A model generated the notes under the pieces. It ran no database searches, was not told where the DNA came from, and worked only from the letters and a program-made list of their open reading frames with translations. Shown here one piece after another: positions 17,355-27,100 of a stretch of DNA of 64,000 nt. The position numbers were made by a program, and so were the translations under genes. The stretch's first letter is position 1. Each line of letters starts with the position of its first letter. The stretch comes from Bradyrhizobium macuxiense (GTDB taxonomy: Bacteria > Pseudomonadota > Alphaproteobacteria > Rhizobiales > Xanthobacteraceae), in contig NZ_VITY01000002.1 of assembly GCF_007993935.1 (NCBI RefSeq), positions 761,798 to 825,797 on the forward strand. The letters run 5' to 3'.

Positions 17355-18593
17355 ATGTCCACCTCAGCCCAGTTCGACTTTGCACCACTGCTTCCGGCCG
17401 GTCTGCCCGCGCCGGCCGCGCGCTGGACCGGGCTCGCCAAATACAGCTTCGTCGGCGGCAACAACGATCCCGACCAGGTCCCGGTCGACGGGCTGCTGGA
17501 AGCGGTCAACGCCGTGCTGAAGCGCGAGGGCAGGAACCTCGCGACCTACAATCTCGCGCACGGACCGCAGGGCTATCTGCCGTTGCGCCAGTTTCTCACC
17601 GAGAAGCTGAAGCGCGATGCCGGGATCGCCTGCACGCCGGACGAGATCATGATCGTCTCCGGCTCGCTGCAAGCGCTCGACCTGGTCAATCAGACGCTGC
17701 TTGCCAAGGGCGATACCGTGCTGATCGAGCAGGAAACCTATCAGGGCTCGCTGAACCGGCTGACCCGGCTCGGCGTCAATGCGGTCGGCATTCCCCTCGA
17801 CGGTGAGGGCATCAGGATCGATGCGCTGGCTGCAGCGCTCGCCGATTACAAGCGACGCGGCATCACGCCAAAATACATCTACACCATCCCGACCGTGCAG
17901 AACCCGACCGGCTCGATCCTCCCGGAGAGCCGCCGCGCCGAGATGCTGAAGCTGTCCAAGGAATACGGCGTGCCGATCTTCGAGGATGATTGCTATGCCG
18001 ACCTGATCTGGAACGGCGAACGGCCGCCCGCGATCTATGCGATGAGCATGCATGGCGGCGTGATCCATATCGGCTCGTTCTCGAAATCGATCGCGCCGGC
18101 GCTGCGGGTCGGCTTCATCGTTGCACCGTGGGCGATCATGTCGCGGATGCTGCCGCTGAAGACCGACGCCGGCTCCGGCGCGCTGGAGCAGATGGTGCTG
18201 GCCGAATATTGCGCGCCGCATTTTGCGACCCACGTGCCGCGGCTGACCAAAGGCCTGCGCGCCAAGCTCGACACGCTGATGGAGGCGCTGAACGAACAGT
18301 TCGGCACCTCTGCCGAGTTCGAGGCGCCGAAGGGCGGCATCTTCCTCTGGGTCAAGCTGCCCGACAATGTCGACACGCTGAAGCTCTACCAGGCGGCGCT
18401 CGCCGCCGGCGTCTCGATCAATCCCGGACCTGAATGGTCGACCAGCAAGGCCCATTCCGGCAGCCGGCTGCGGCTCTGCTTCGCCAGCCCCTCGCACGAC
18501 CAGATCCGCGAAGGCGTCGCCGTGCTCGCGGAAGTGTGCCGCAAGGAGTTCGGCGTGCCCGCGCGCAGCAGCAATGTGGAGAAGAGCGGCTAG
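17355..18593 (+). CDS. PLP-dependent aminotransferase (class I/II)
   Basis: Fold-type I aminotransferase of 412 residues without the DNA-binding domain of MocR regulators, although its sequence style is MocR-like. The substrate and PLP signature PTVQNPTG is at about 180-186, FEDDCYADL at 209-217, and the Schiff-base Lys in SFSKS at residue 244. This group includes 2-aminoadipate/valine:pyruvate-type transaminases; the amino donor is not decidable. ATG 17355 has GGAGCG upstream. The next gene is convergent. Confidence 0.88.
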   Translation: MSTSAQFDFAPLLPAGLPAPAARWTGLAKYSFVGGNNDPDQVPVDGLLEAVNAVLKREGRNLATYNLAHGPQGYLPLRQFLTEKLKRDAGIACTPDEIMIVSGSLQALDLVNQTLLAKGDTVLIEQETYQGSLNRLTRLGVNAVGIPLDGEGIRIDALAAALADYKRRGITPKYIYTIPTVQNPTGSILPESRRAEMLKLSKEYGVPIFEDDCYADLIWNGERPPAIYAMSMHGGVIHIGSFSKSIAPALRVGFIVAPWAIMSRMLPLKTDAGSGALEQMVLAEYCAPHFATHVPRLTKGLRAKLDTLMEALNEQFGTSAEFEAPKGGIFLWVKLPDNVDTLKLYQAALAAGVSINPGPEWSTSKAHSGSRLRLCFASPSHDQIREGVAVLAEVCRKEFGVPARSSNVEKSG

Positions 18594-18610
18594 CGATCAC
18601 CGCGCGGCAA

Positions 18611-18698
18611 GATGGATTGCTTCGCTTCGCTCGCAATGACGGAAGACTGGTCTCTCCACGTCATTGCGAGGAGCGCCAGCGACGAAGCAATCCATGTC
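18611..18698. repeat. Palindromic intergenic repeat, family A (arms swapped)
   Basis: Same two arms as at 4427-4511 but in the opposite order: the GATGGATTGC arm comes first (18611-18641) and the CGTCATTGCGAGGAGC arm second (18659-18698). It lies between convergent genes and would form a hairpin in either transcript. Confidence 0.85.
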
Positions 18699-18715
18699 TC
18701 CGCTTGCTCAGAGTT

Positions 18716-19996
18716 TCACCGCACCGAGAATGGCGCCTGATAGGGCCGGCCGAACGGCACGCCGTTGACCACGGTCTGCACCGGCTTCAGCTGCAGATTG
18801 CCGTCGCGCTTGTTGTTGCGGGTGTCGACGAAGGTGACCGGGCCCTCGACGAGATCCATGATCGCGACGTCGCCGGGCGCGCCGCGCTGCAGCGTGCCGA
18901 TCTTCGGGGTGCGGTTGATGATCCGCGCCGGCACCGAGGTCGCCATCGCCACGACCTGATCCAGCGAGGAGCCCATCGCCAGGAACTTGCTCATCACGTT
19001 GGGCAGGAACGGGATGCCGGGCGAGTTGCCCGAGAACACGTGGATGTCGGAGGAGATCGTGTCGGGCGTGCAGCCCGCGGGGATCGCGATCTCGGCCACC
19101 GTGAAATCGAAGCTGCCGCCGCCATGGCCGACATCGAACAGCACGCCGCGCTGCTTTGCCGCGAGCGCCGCCGGCAACAGCTTGCCGTCCTGCACGATGT
19201 TGGTGAAGGCGCCGGACATGTTCGGCGCGCCGGAATAGGCGTGAGTTAAGATATCGCCCGGGCGCAGCAGATCGAGGATGTCGGACATCAACTCCTTGGT
19301 CTCGACGCCGCCGATATGCACCATCATCCGCGCCGGCCAGCCGCACATCTCGCAGGCCTGGATGCCACGCTTCAGCGGCTCGATGCCATGCTTGAAGATG
19401 ACGTTCTCCGACATCCGCACCTTGACCCCGATCAGGAAGTCCGGGTTCTCGGCGAGCGCCATCGCACAGGCTTCGACCTGGGCGTTGTCGATGTTGTAGA
19501 GCTCGGCCACCGGGAAAGCCGACAGGCCGTTGTTGGCGATGTGGACGAAGGCGTAGATCCGCGCCCGCGACTGCGCCACGATGAAGCGCCGCAGCGCCGC
19601 GAGATTATTGACGCCGGCATCGCCGGCCGAGACCACCGTCGTGGTGCCCTGGAATTGCACCAGCTCGTCGGCGGGTATGCCGATCGCAGATCCATAGGGG
19701 TAGACATGGCAGTGCAAATCGACGAGGCCCGGCATCACCAGCTTGCCCGACGCGTCGATGGTCTTGCTGGCGCGCGCAGCCGGAATCTCGTCCTCGATCG
19801 CCTCGATGAAGCCCCAGCGGATGCCGATGTCGCGCTTGCCGCGCAGCGACTGGCTGGGATCGATCACGTCGCCGCTCTTGATCACGAGGTCGAACTTGTC
19901 GTCCGGCCCCGTCGCCGCAGCGGCCGGCCCTGCGATAACAGCGGCAGCGGCCGATCCAGTCCCCTTCAAAAAATCCCGGCGTGAAAATCCGCTCAC
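18716..19996 (-). CDS. Tat-exported amidohydrolase / D-aminoacylase-like enzyme
   Basis: Metal-dependent hydrolase of the amidohydrolase superfamily, 426 residues. The signal has the twin-arginine motif S-R-R-D-F-L-K, so it is probably folded and then exported to the periplasm. The TIM barrel carries the HxH metal pair in LHCHVYP, then MVHIGG, LTHAYSG and SSDIHV, and the composite beta domain flanks it. It resembles the amidohydrolase/deacetylase group that includes dihydroorotase-like proteins. Natural substrate unknown. Confidence 0.85.
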   Translation of the reverse strand: MSGFSRRDFLKGTGSAAAAVIAGPAAAATGPDDKFDLVIKSGDVIDPSQSLRGKRDIGIRWGFIEAIEDEIPAARASKTIDASGKLVMPGLVDLHCHVYPYGSAIGIPADELVQFQGTTTVVSAGDAGVNNLAALRRFIVAQSRARIYAFVHIANNGLSAFPVAELYNIDNAQVEACAMALAENPDFLIGVKVRMSENVIFKHGIEPLKRGIQACEMCGWPARMMVHIGGVETKELMSDILDLLRPGDILTHAYSGAPNMSGAFTNIVQDGKLLPAALAAKQRGVLFDVGHGGGSFDFTVAEIAIPAGCTPDTISSDIHVFSGNSPGIPFLPNVMSKFLAMGSSLDQVVAMATSVPARIINRTPKIGTLQRGAPGDVAIMDLVEGPVTFVDTRNNKRDGNLQLKPVQTVVNGVPFGRPYQAPFSVR

Positions 19997-20157
19997 GGCA
20001 ACGTCCCCCCGAACATTGATTTTTATGGCGTGATGATGCGTCGGACGCGGTGGTTACGCAAGGCCACCTGAACAACCGTTCAGAAAACTCCGCCGGTTCC
20101 TCAGGAACGTTTCGATGCCTGCACGGTTTTTCCCTCGCATCATTTGAGGAGGATGAG

Positions 20158-20376
20158 ATGAAAAAGATTGGTTTTGTTCTTGCGGCGATCGGTACGCTTG
20201 CAGTGGCCATTCCGTCGATCGCGAGCGCCGAGACCGTCGTGATCAAGCGCGGCCATCACCACCACTGGGATCGTGGTTGGGGCGCGCGCGCCGAGATGCG
20301 CCATGACCGTGGTTGGCATCGCGGCTGGCATCACGACCATGACCGCACGGTCGTGATCAGGCGGGATCGCTACTAA
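20158..20376 (+). CDS. Small His/Arg-rich exported protein
   Basis: 72 residues starting MKKIGFVLAAIGTLAVAIP, a clear signal peptide with cleavage near ASA-ET. The mature part of about 46 residues is rich in His, Arg, Trp and Asp (HHHHWDRGW, WHRGWHHDHD) and ends RRDRY. This composition suggests metal binding in the periplasm, but no homologue of known function is recognised. GAGGAGGATGAG directly precedes the ATG and fixes the start; a longer in-frame opening upstream is not supported. A terminator follows. Confidence 0.75.
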   Translation: MKKIGFVLAAIGTLAVAIPSIASAETVVIKRGHHHHWDRGWGARAEMRHDRGWHRGWHHDHDRTVVIRRDRY

Positions 20377-20407
20377 TCGCCGACACATCCAAGAGACCGA
20401 CACAACG

Positions 20408-20435
20408 GAAAATGGCTCCTCGCGGAGCCATTTTC
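20408..20435 (+). terminator. Rho-independent-type terminator
   Basis: Perfect 12-bp stem, arms 20408-20419 and 20424-20435 with loop TCGC. The outer A/T pairs give an A-run before and a T-run at the end of the stem, so it could act in both directions. Confidence 0.8.
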
Positions 20436-20469
20436 TTGCGACATGTCGAAGACAACAACAAAGCCAGAC

Positions 20470-20580
20470 CCGTCGTCCGGAGGAGCGCGTTCTTACGCGC
20501 GTCTCGAAGGATGAATCGGCCATATGCGGGGCCGTGCATCCTTCGAGACGGCCGCTCCGCGGCCTCCTCGGGATGACGGG
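20470..20580. repeat. Palindromic intergenic repeat, family F
   Basis: Starts CCCGTCGTCCGGAGGAGCGC and ends with CTCCTCGGGATGACGGG; inner arms are TCTCGAAGGATGAATCGGCC and a matching CATCCTTCGAGAC. A close copy is at 23351-23460, so the aldo/keto reductase and phoD genes are bracketed by this family. Confidence 0.85.
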
Positions 20581-20628
20581 TTTCCCGCTGGTTGTGCAAA
20601 TATCCAGCTGCTTCCTTGTCCTGCAATA

Positions 20629-21447
20629 TTAATCCCACGCCGGGGCAAAGCCCGGATTGACGCAGCGCATGTCCTTGCGCAGCGCGGCGATCGCCTTGCG
20701 GTCGTCGTCGTCGAGCCTGACCTTCAACGCGTCGAGATTGGCCTGTTGGCTTTCGGCACGCGAGGCTTTCGGGATCGCCGCAACGCCGTTCTGATCGAGC
20801 AGCCATTTCAGCGCGACCTGCGCCGCGGTCGCATCATGCTTGCGGCCGATCCTCGCCAGCGTTTCGTCGGTGGCGAAACGTCCCTGCGCGAGCGGACAAT
20901 AGGCCACCAGCGGGATCGATTTCGCGGCGAGATATTTCCGCACCGGCGTCTGGTCGAGCATGGCGTGATATTCGATCTGGTTGCAGGCGATCGGCGCCTT
21001 GATGTCCTCGACCACGGTCTTGAGCAGCGCGGTGGTGAAATTGGCGACCCCGATCGCGCGGACGCGGCCCTCCTCCTTCAGCCGCATCAGCGTTTCGAAC
21101 ACGGCCGGCAGCTTCATGTTCGGCGACGGCCAGTGCACCAGATAGAGATCGACGTGATCGAGCCGCAGCTTGTTCAGGCTGGTATCGAACGCCCTTCGGA
21201 TCGCATCCGGCGCCAGGTTCTCGTGCCAGACCTTGGTGGTCACATGCAGGTCCTTGCGCGCGACCTTCGCCGCCGCAATCGCCTCTCCGATCGCCTCTTC
21301 GTTGCCGTACATCTCGGCGGTGTCGATGTGCCGGTAACCGAGCCCGAGCGCGCTCTCGACCGCCGCACGGCAGGCATCGCCCTGCATGCGGAAGGTGCCG
21401 AGCCCGAGCTGCGGCAGGCTGATGCCCTGTGTCTGCAGATTTTCCAT
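20629..21447 (-). CDS. Aldo/keto reductase
   Basis: NADPH-dependent carbonyl reductase with TIM-barrel fold, 272 residues. The catalytic tetrad is complete: Asp42 and Tyr47 in HIDTAEMYGNE, Lys72 in TTKVW and His105 in LVHWPS. The cofactor segment IPKAS lies near the end. It resembles 2,5-diketo-D-gluconate reductase-type AKRs, which detoxify methylglyoxal and other aldehydes. A 16-bp palindrome lies about 75 bases before its start and may be the operator. Confidence 0.93.
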   Translation of the reverse strand: MENLQTQGISLPQLGLGTFRMQGDACRAAVESALGLGYRHIDTAEMYGNEEAIGEAIAAAKVARKDLHVTTKVWHENLAPDAIRRAFDTSLNKLRLDHVDLYLVHWPSPNMKLPAVFETLMRLKEEGRVRAIGVANFTTALLKTVVEDIKAPIACNQIEYHAMLDQTPVRKYLAAKSIPLVAYCPLAQGRFATDETLARIGRKHDATAAQVALKWLLDQNGVAAIPKASRAESQQANLDALKVRLDDDDRKAIAALRKDMRCVNPGFAPAWD

Positions 21448-21521
21448 GGATAGCTCCTGACGCGTGGGACGCCGATGAAATCGACGACGTCACGCCAGCA
21501 AATCAGCTGAAAGGAATGAAA

Positions 21522-21537
21522 TTGGCAGAACTGCCAA
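21522..21537. promoter_or_regulatory. Palindrome upstream of the aldo/keto reductase
   Basis: TTGGCAGAACTGCCAA: 7-bp perfect arms around AA, placed 75-90 bases before the aldo/keto reductase ATG. Fits an operator for a dimeric repressor or activator. Nearby, a 7-bp hairpin (arms 21564-21570 and 21576-21582) lies after the phoD stop codon. Confidence 0.4.
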
Positions 21538-21614
21538 ACGACAGTCTGCCCGCAAACCGGCACTGCGGGCAAGATGCCCGCAATCAAGATGTCGCGACGG
21601 GACCGGGGACGGAT

Positions 21615-23195
21615 CTAGATGTGCTGCGCCATGATCTGGCCGGGCCGCGCGTCAGGCCGCGGCTCGATGTCGACCGACCAGAGATCGTGGTTGTCGACGT
21701 CCTTCAGCGTCACCGTCATCACCCCGGTCCTGCCGTCGATATCGACGCGGCCGAAGAATTGCAGCCCGAAGCACGGCGCGAGGTTGTCGCCCTGCTCGGC
21801 CGAACAGCCCTTCTGGTACATCGCCTTGGGGCCGAAGGTGTTGTCGAGTTCGCCCGGCGACCAAGTGCCGGCATGCAGCGGGCCGGAGACGAACTCCCAG
21901 AACGGCTCGAACTCCTGAAACACCGCGCGGTTCGGATCATAGTGATGCGCGGCGGTGTAGTGCATGTCGGCGGTGAGCCACACCGTGTTCCGGATGCCGG
22001 CGCGCTTCATGAAGGACAAGAGATCGGCTATCTCGTGCTCGCGCCGCTCGGGCGGGCCGTCGCCGAGCGCGACTGCATCCAGGCTGACGAGGCCGATCGG
22101 CAGATCCGCGGCGATCACCTTCCAGACAGCATCCGAGGCCGTCAGCTCCCGCTTCAGCCACGCGAGTTGGCTGTCGCCGAGGATGAAGGCCTGGTCCGGA
22201 TCGCCCTGCTTGTTCCAGCTGGAATCGCGGTAGGAGCGCATGTCGATGATGAAGACGTCGAGCAGCGGCCCATAGGCGACCTTGCGATAGACCCGGCCGT
22301 CGCGCTCCGGCATCAGCCGCATCGGCATGAATTCATGGAAGGCGCGGCGCGCCCGCGCCACCAGGCGCGAGCTGCCGTCCGCGTCGTAGCCGGTCGAATC
22401 GGCGGTGCCGATCGGCGCCCAGTCGTCGGCCACCTCATGATCGTCCCATTGCGCAAAGACAGGCACTTCGGCGTGGAAGTCACGAAAATTCTCGTCGAGC
22501 CAGTTGTATTTGTAGTTGCCGCGGAACTCATCGAGGCTGTGCGCAACGACCGATTTCTCCTCGGTGACGATGTTGCGCCAGACTTCCCCGTTGGGGAGCT
22601 TCTGCTCCGACGGCACCGTGCAGTCGGCATAGATGTGGTCGCCGGAATGGATGAAGAAGTCCGGGCGCTCGTTCAGCATGGTGCGGTAGCTGCGCAAGCC
22701 GCCGCGCGCGGGGTCGATGCCCCAGCCCTGCCCGACGACATCGCCGGACCAGACGAAGGAGACCGAGCGGCGATCGACCGGCGCGGTGCGGAAATGCCCG
22801 ACCCGGCCTTCGCCTGATAGGCCGTCGCGGTCCTCGAAGCTGATCCGATAGAACAGGTCCTGGCCTGGCGGCAGGCCGTCGAGCAGCAGTTTGGCGGTGA
22901 AGTCGCGCTCGGGCAGCGCATCGGCGGTCGCGCTGCGCAGGATGGTGGCGAAGCTCTCGACCGCAGCGCATTCGATGCGCATGCGCGCGGCGCGATCGGT
23001 GCGAGCCCAGATCACAGCGGACTCACTTGCGACGTCACCGGACTGGATGCCCGCGATCCCAGGACGATCTGCCGCGCGGCTCAGATAGGGTCTTGCCAGC
23101 GCGCCCAATCCCGCCAGCGCGGCCGTGGACGCCGAGCGCACCAGAAGCTGACGCCTTGTGAGGCCTCGCCGCCTCGCGGAGATCGCAGTCGGCAT
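21615..23195 (-). CDS. phoD: Alkaline phosphatase D, Tat-exported
   Basis: Periplasmic phosphodiesterase/phosphomonoesterase of the PhoD family (Ca2+/Fe3+ enzymes), 526 residues. The signal peptide has L-T-R-R-Q-L-L-V, a twin-arginine motif. An N-terminal beta domain (SGDVASESAVIWAR) precedes the catalytic part with metal-binding motifs HSGDHIYADC, WDDHEVADDW and TADMHYT. It releases phosphate from organic esters when phosphate is scarce. A PHO-box-like triple repeat lies 45-75 bases upstream, which supports PhoB control. Confidence 0.93.
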   Translation of the reverse strand: MPTAISARRRGLTRRQLLVRSASTAALAGLGALARPYLSRAADRPGIAGIQSGDVASESAVIWARTDRAARMRIECAAVESFATILRSATADALPERDFTAKLLLDGLPPGQDLFYRISFEDRDGLSGEGRVGHFRTAPVDRRSVSFVWSGDVVGQGWGIDPARGGLRSYRTMLNERPDFFIHSGDHIYADCTVPSEQKLPNGEVWRNIVTEEKSVVAHSLDEFRGNYKYNWLDENFRDFHAEVPVFAQWDDHEVADDWAPIGTADSTGYDADGSSRLVARARRAFHEFMPMRLMPERDGRVYRKVAYGPLLDVFIIDMRSYRDSSWNKQGDPDQAFILGDSQLAWLKRELTASDAVWKVIAADLPIGLVSLDAVALGDGPPERREHEIADLLSFMKRAGIRNTVWLTADMHYTAAHHYDPNRAVFQEFEPFWEFVSGPLHAGTWSPGELDNTFGPKAMYQKGCSAEQGDNLAPCFGLQFFGRVDIDGRTGVMTVTLKDVDNHDLWSVDIEPRPDARPGQIMAQHI

Positions 23196-23240
23196 TCGGT
23201 AACCTTCGCCATATCCTGACGAGGGTTTTGCCTGCGCCGT

Positions 23241-23268
23241 TTGACTCCGGACTTACAGTTTCTTGACT
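23241..23268 (-). promoter_or_regulatory. PHO-box-like triple repeat before phoD
   Basis: On the minus strand, hexamers AGTCAA, TGTAAG and AGTCAA start exactly 11 bases apart (23268, 23257, 23246), matching the 11-bp TGTCAT-type repeat bound by PhoB. Each unit departs from TGTCAT at two or three positions, so it is weaker than the box at 53487-53514. Confidence 0.5.
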
Positions 23269-23350
23269 CTCCGCCGACGGTTTTGCGACGGCGGGATGAC
23301 TCGGGCGAGAGGATTGATTGTTCTCAGGTCAGTGCGCATCCAAAGCCAAA

Positions 23351-23460
23351 CCCGTCATCCTGAGGCGCGAGCGGAGCGAGCCTCGAAGGATGAATCGGCC
23401 ACAGGCGAGGCCGTCCATCCTTCGAGACGCGCGCAAGAGCGCGCTCCTCAGGATGACGGG
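23351..23460. repeat. Palindromic intergenic repeat, family F
   Basis: CCCGTCATCCTGAGGCGCGA at the left end and CGCTCCTCAGGATGACGGG at the right; same inner arms as the copy at 20470-20580. It lies between phoD and the next minus-strand gene, and no gene was seen in the surrounding 23196-23514. Confidence 0.88.
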
Positions 23461-23514
23461 TTGGTATTGATGCGAACGCGTGCGTAAGCCGGCGTGACAC
23501 TCTGCCGGGTCCCC

Positions 23515-23964
23515 TCACCGCTGCCAGTTGCAGATCCCGCCGGTGCGGCACGGCCAGGTCTGGATCCTGGTGTCGCGGGCTTCCGCATTGAGCGGGTTGG
23601 AATGCCGGCGCGCGAGCTTGGCGCGGGCGGGAACGTGCGCGACCGCGCGCTTCCGCTCATGCGGCGCGGTCTGACGAGGCTCCCTCGCCCGGGTCGTCCG
23701 TACGGGCTTTTGCTGCTCGACCTTCGGCTCCTCGACCTTCGGCTCGACGGCTGCGTGCTGATCCGGACCGTGATCGGCCTTTGCCTCGACCGGAACCGGC
23801 TCGAACTGCGCCGGCGGCCCAAGCGGCTTCGGCGACAGCACGGCGCGGGAGAGATCGAGGCTGAAGAACTCGCTCGGGCGGTATTCGTCGCCCAACGCCA
23901 CGCCGCCCAGAGCCAGGGACGCGGTCCAAACGGTTGCAACGAAAACGCTCTTCAGGACCGTCAA
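23515..23964 (-). CDS. Hypothetical exported protein
   Basis: 149 residues with an N-terminal signal peptide (MTVLKSVFVATVWTASLALG). The mature part has a Pro/Glu/Val-rich linker, then a basic stretch of R, H and K, and ends in a short segment with two cysteines that could form a disulphide (WPCRTGGICNW). I do not recognise the family. Probably periplasmic or envelope-associated. It is separated from phoD by a repeat, so a shared transcript is not certain. Confidence 0.6.
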   Translation of the reverse strand: MTVLKSVFVATVWTASLALGGVALGDEYRPSEFFSLDLSRAVLSPKPLGPPAQFEPVPVEAKADHGPDQHAAVEPKVEEPKVEQQKPVRTTRAREPRQTAPHERKRAVAHVPARAKLARRHSNPLNAEARDTRIQTWPCRTGGICNWQR

Positions 23965-24132
23965 AAGGGCCTCCTGAAATCACTCGAACAGAACAGCCAT
24001 GATGTAGGGACCCGGCCGCGCGAATCCAGCCGCAGGTTGCGGCCAGGGTCATCGGTCAACCAAGGCAGCCGTGGAAAGTTCCACCATGCCCCGTTCCGAT
24101 GCAATCGGAACTGGGCTCCGGATTCTTGCTCT

Positions 24133-24180
24133 GACGCGTTTTCTTCACGCGATCCGGTAGCCACTTCGCTCGAAAACGCT
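24133..24180. repeat. Dispersed repeat, family G
   Basis: GACGCGTTTTCTTCACGCGA followed by a CCACTTCGCTCGAAAACGCT end; 46 of 48 bases by eye match 30768-30815. The copy ends 5 bases beyond the stop codon of the oxidoreductase gene. Confidence 0.85.
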
Positions 24181-24185
24181 TTGGC

Positions 24186-27100
24186 CTATTCCGCCGCCTG
24201 CGCCAGCGGCTGGCCGATCGCGCGCTCCAGCCGCGCGCATTCGGTGCGGTAGCGAGCGACGTTGCCTTCCTTGACGTGGCCATAGCCGCGCACGAGGTCC
24301 GCGGCCTTTGCCAGCGCCACGAGGCGCGGCAAATCGAGCGGCTTCTTGCCGTCGAGATGACGCAGGATCATCGCCGAATACTCGACCGGCAATGCGCGCT
24401 CCATCTTGCGCTCGGCGGTATAGCCGAAGATGTCGAACGCGGTGCCGCGCAGGCCCTTCAGCCCCGCCAGCAGGCCGAACGCCTTGAAGATCCACGGTCC
24501 GAATTCGCGCTTCTGCAAGCGCCCGGTGACGGGATCGCGCTGCGCCAGCAGCGGCGGCGCCAGCAGGACCTTCAGACCGGAATTGCCCTCGAACTGTTCC
24601 CGCAGCGCCTTGCTGAACTCGCCGTCGGAATAGAGCCGCGCGACCTCGTATTCGTCCTTGTAGGCCATCAGCTTGAACAGGCCTTTTGCAAAAGCCTCGG
24701 TCAGGTCCTGCGAACCCGGCGCTGCCGCCGCTTCAGCTGTGCGAACGCGCGCGACGTCGTCGAGATAGCGCTTGGCGTAGGCCGCATCCTGATAGTCGGT
24801 GAGGAATTTGGCGCGGAACGCGATCGCCTCGTCGAGCGTCTTCTTGGCTGGAGCAGCACCTGCGCTCTTGAAGCGCGCAGCGCTGACCACGCGCTGCAGA
24901 TCGTGCGCGGCAAGCCGGCCCCACGAGAACGCGGTCTTGTTCATCTCGATCGCGGCGCCGTTGAGCTCGATCGCCTTCAGGATCGCTTCCAGCGAGAGCG
25001 GGATCGCGCCGCGCTGGAACGCGAAGCCGAGCATGAAGGCGTTGGTCGCGATGCTGTCACCCATCAGCGCGGTCGCAAGCCCGGTGGCATCGAGGATGTC
25101 GAGATCACCCGGCGTTACCGCGCCGTTCAGCGCGTCGCGCATCGAGCTCGCCTCGAAGTCGATATCGGGATCGATCACGAAGCTCGCGGTCGGCAGCAAA
25201 TCGGCGTTGACGACGGCGCGGGTGACGCCGCGCTCGGCGCGGCTCAGCGCCGGCACGCTGGTGGCGACGACGAGGTCGCAGCCCAGGATCAGATTTGCAT
25301 TGCCGGGCGCGATGCGGACCGTGGTCAGCATGTCGGACGCGGGCGCGAGCCGGACATGGCTCATGACCGCGCCGTTCTTCTGCGACAGGCCGGTGAAGTC
25401 GAGCGTCGAGCAGGCGAGCCCTTCGACATGCGCGGCCATGCCGAGCAGCGCGCCGATGGTGATCACACCCGTGCCGCCGATACCGGTGATCAGGATGTTG
25501 TAGGGCGCGCTCAGCGCGGCCGCGGGCGGCGCCGGGAGGTCGGCGAACAATGCCTTGGGATCGGCGGCGGTACGGTCGGCCTTGCGCAGCTTGGGATCCT
25601 GCACCATCACGAAGCTCGGGCAGAAGCCCTCGATGCAGGAGAAATCCTTGTTGCAGTTCGACTGGTCGATGCGGCGCTTGCGGCCGAGCTCGGTCTCCAG
25701 CGGCTGCACCGAGACGCAGTTCGACGCCACCGAGCAGTCGCCGCAGCCTTCGCAGACCCGCTCGTTGATGAAGACGCGCTTGGCCGGATCGGGAAACAGC
25801 CCGCGCTTGCGGCGGCGGCGTTTCTCGGCGGCGCAGGTCTGGTCGTAGATCAGGACGGTGAGGCCCTCGATCTCGCGCAAGGTGCGCTGCACGGCGTCGA
25901 GCTCGCGGCGATGGTGGATGGTGGCGCCGGACGGGAAATAATTGGCGGGATATTTGTCGGGATCGTCGGAGACGATCGCCAGCTTCTTGGTGCCCTCCGC
26001 CCAGACCTGATGCGCGATCTGCGACACGGTGAAGCCGCCTTCGGCGGGCTGACCGCCGGTCATCGCGACCGCGTCGTTGTAGAGGATCTTGTAGGTGATG
26101 TTGACGCCGGCCGCAGCCGCCGCGCGCAGCGCCAGCAGACCCGAATGCGTGTAGGTGCCGTCGCCGAGGTTCTGGAACACGTGCTGTTCGCTGGTGAACG
26201 GCGCCTGCCCGATCCAGCTCACGCCCTCCGCGCCCATATGCGAGATGGTCTGGGTGTTGCGGTTCGGCACCGACAGCGCCATGCCGTGACAGCCGATGCC
26301 GGCCATCGCGCGGCTGCCCTCGGGGATCTTGGTCGATGAATTGTGCGGGCAGCCCGAGCAGAAATACGGCGTGCGCGACAGCTTCGCGGCGCCGGTGCCC
26401 TCGGCCGGGCGATCGAACGCCTCGAGCTTGGCCAGCCGCTGCTCCAGCAGCGGGCTGCGGTGGCCGAGCTTGCGCAGCCTCGCCACCACGGCTGCCGCCA
26501 CCATGGTCGGCGTCAGCTCGCCCTCGCTCGGCAGCAGCGGCGCGCCGCTCTCGTCGCGCTTGCCGACCACCGACGGACGCTTCGACGCGTCCATATTGTA
26601 GAGGATGCGGACCAGCTGGTCCTCGATGAAGCCGCGCTTCTCCTCGACCACCAGCACGTCCTGCAGGCCCTCGGCGAAGGCGCGCGCGCCATTTGCTTCA
26701 AGCGGCCAGGTCAGGGCCACCTTGTAGATGCGCAAACCCAGGTCCTGCGCCTCGGCATCGGTGATGCCGAGATCGGCGAGCGCCTGGCTTAGATCGAGAT
26801 AGGCTTTACCCGTCGCCATGATACCGAGCCGCGCCGGCTTGGAATCCAGCACGATGCGGTCGAACCGGTTGGCGCGGGCGAAGGCGGCGACCGCCTCCAT
26901 CTTGGGCCCGTGCAACCTGCGCTCGGCCTCCAGAGGCGGATCCGGCCAGCGGATCGAGAGCCCGCCCGGCGGCATCTCGAAATCGTCGGGCATGATGATC
27001 TTGATGCGATCGGGATCACTGACGATCGAGGCCGAGCTCTCCACCGTCTCCGAGATCGCCTTGAAGCCGACCCAGCAGCCGGAATAGCGCGACAACGCGA

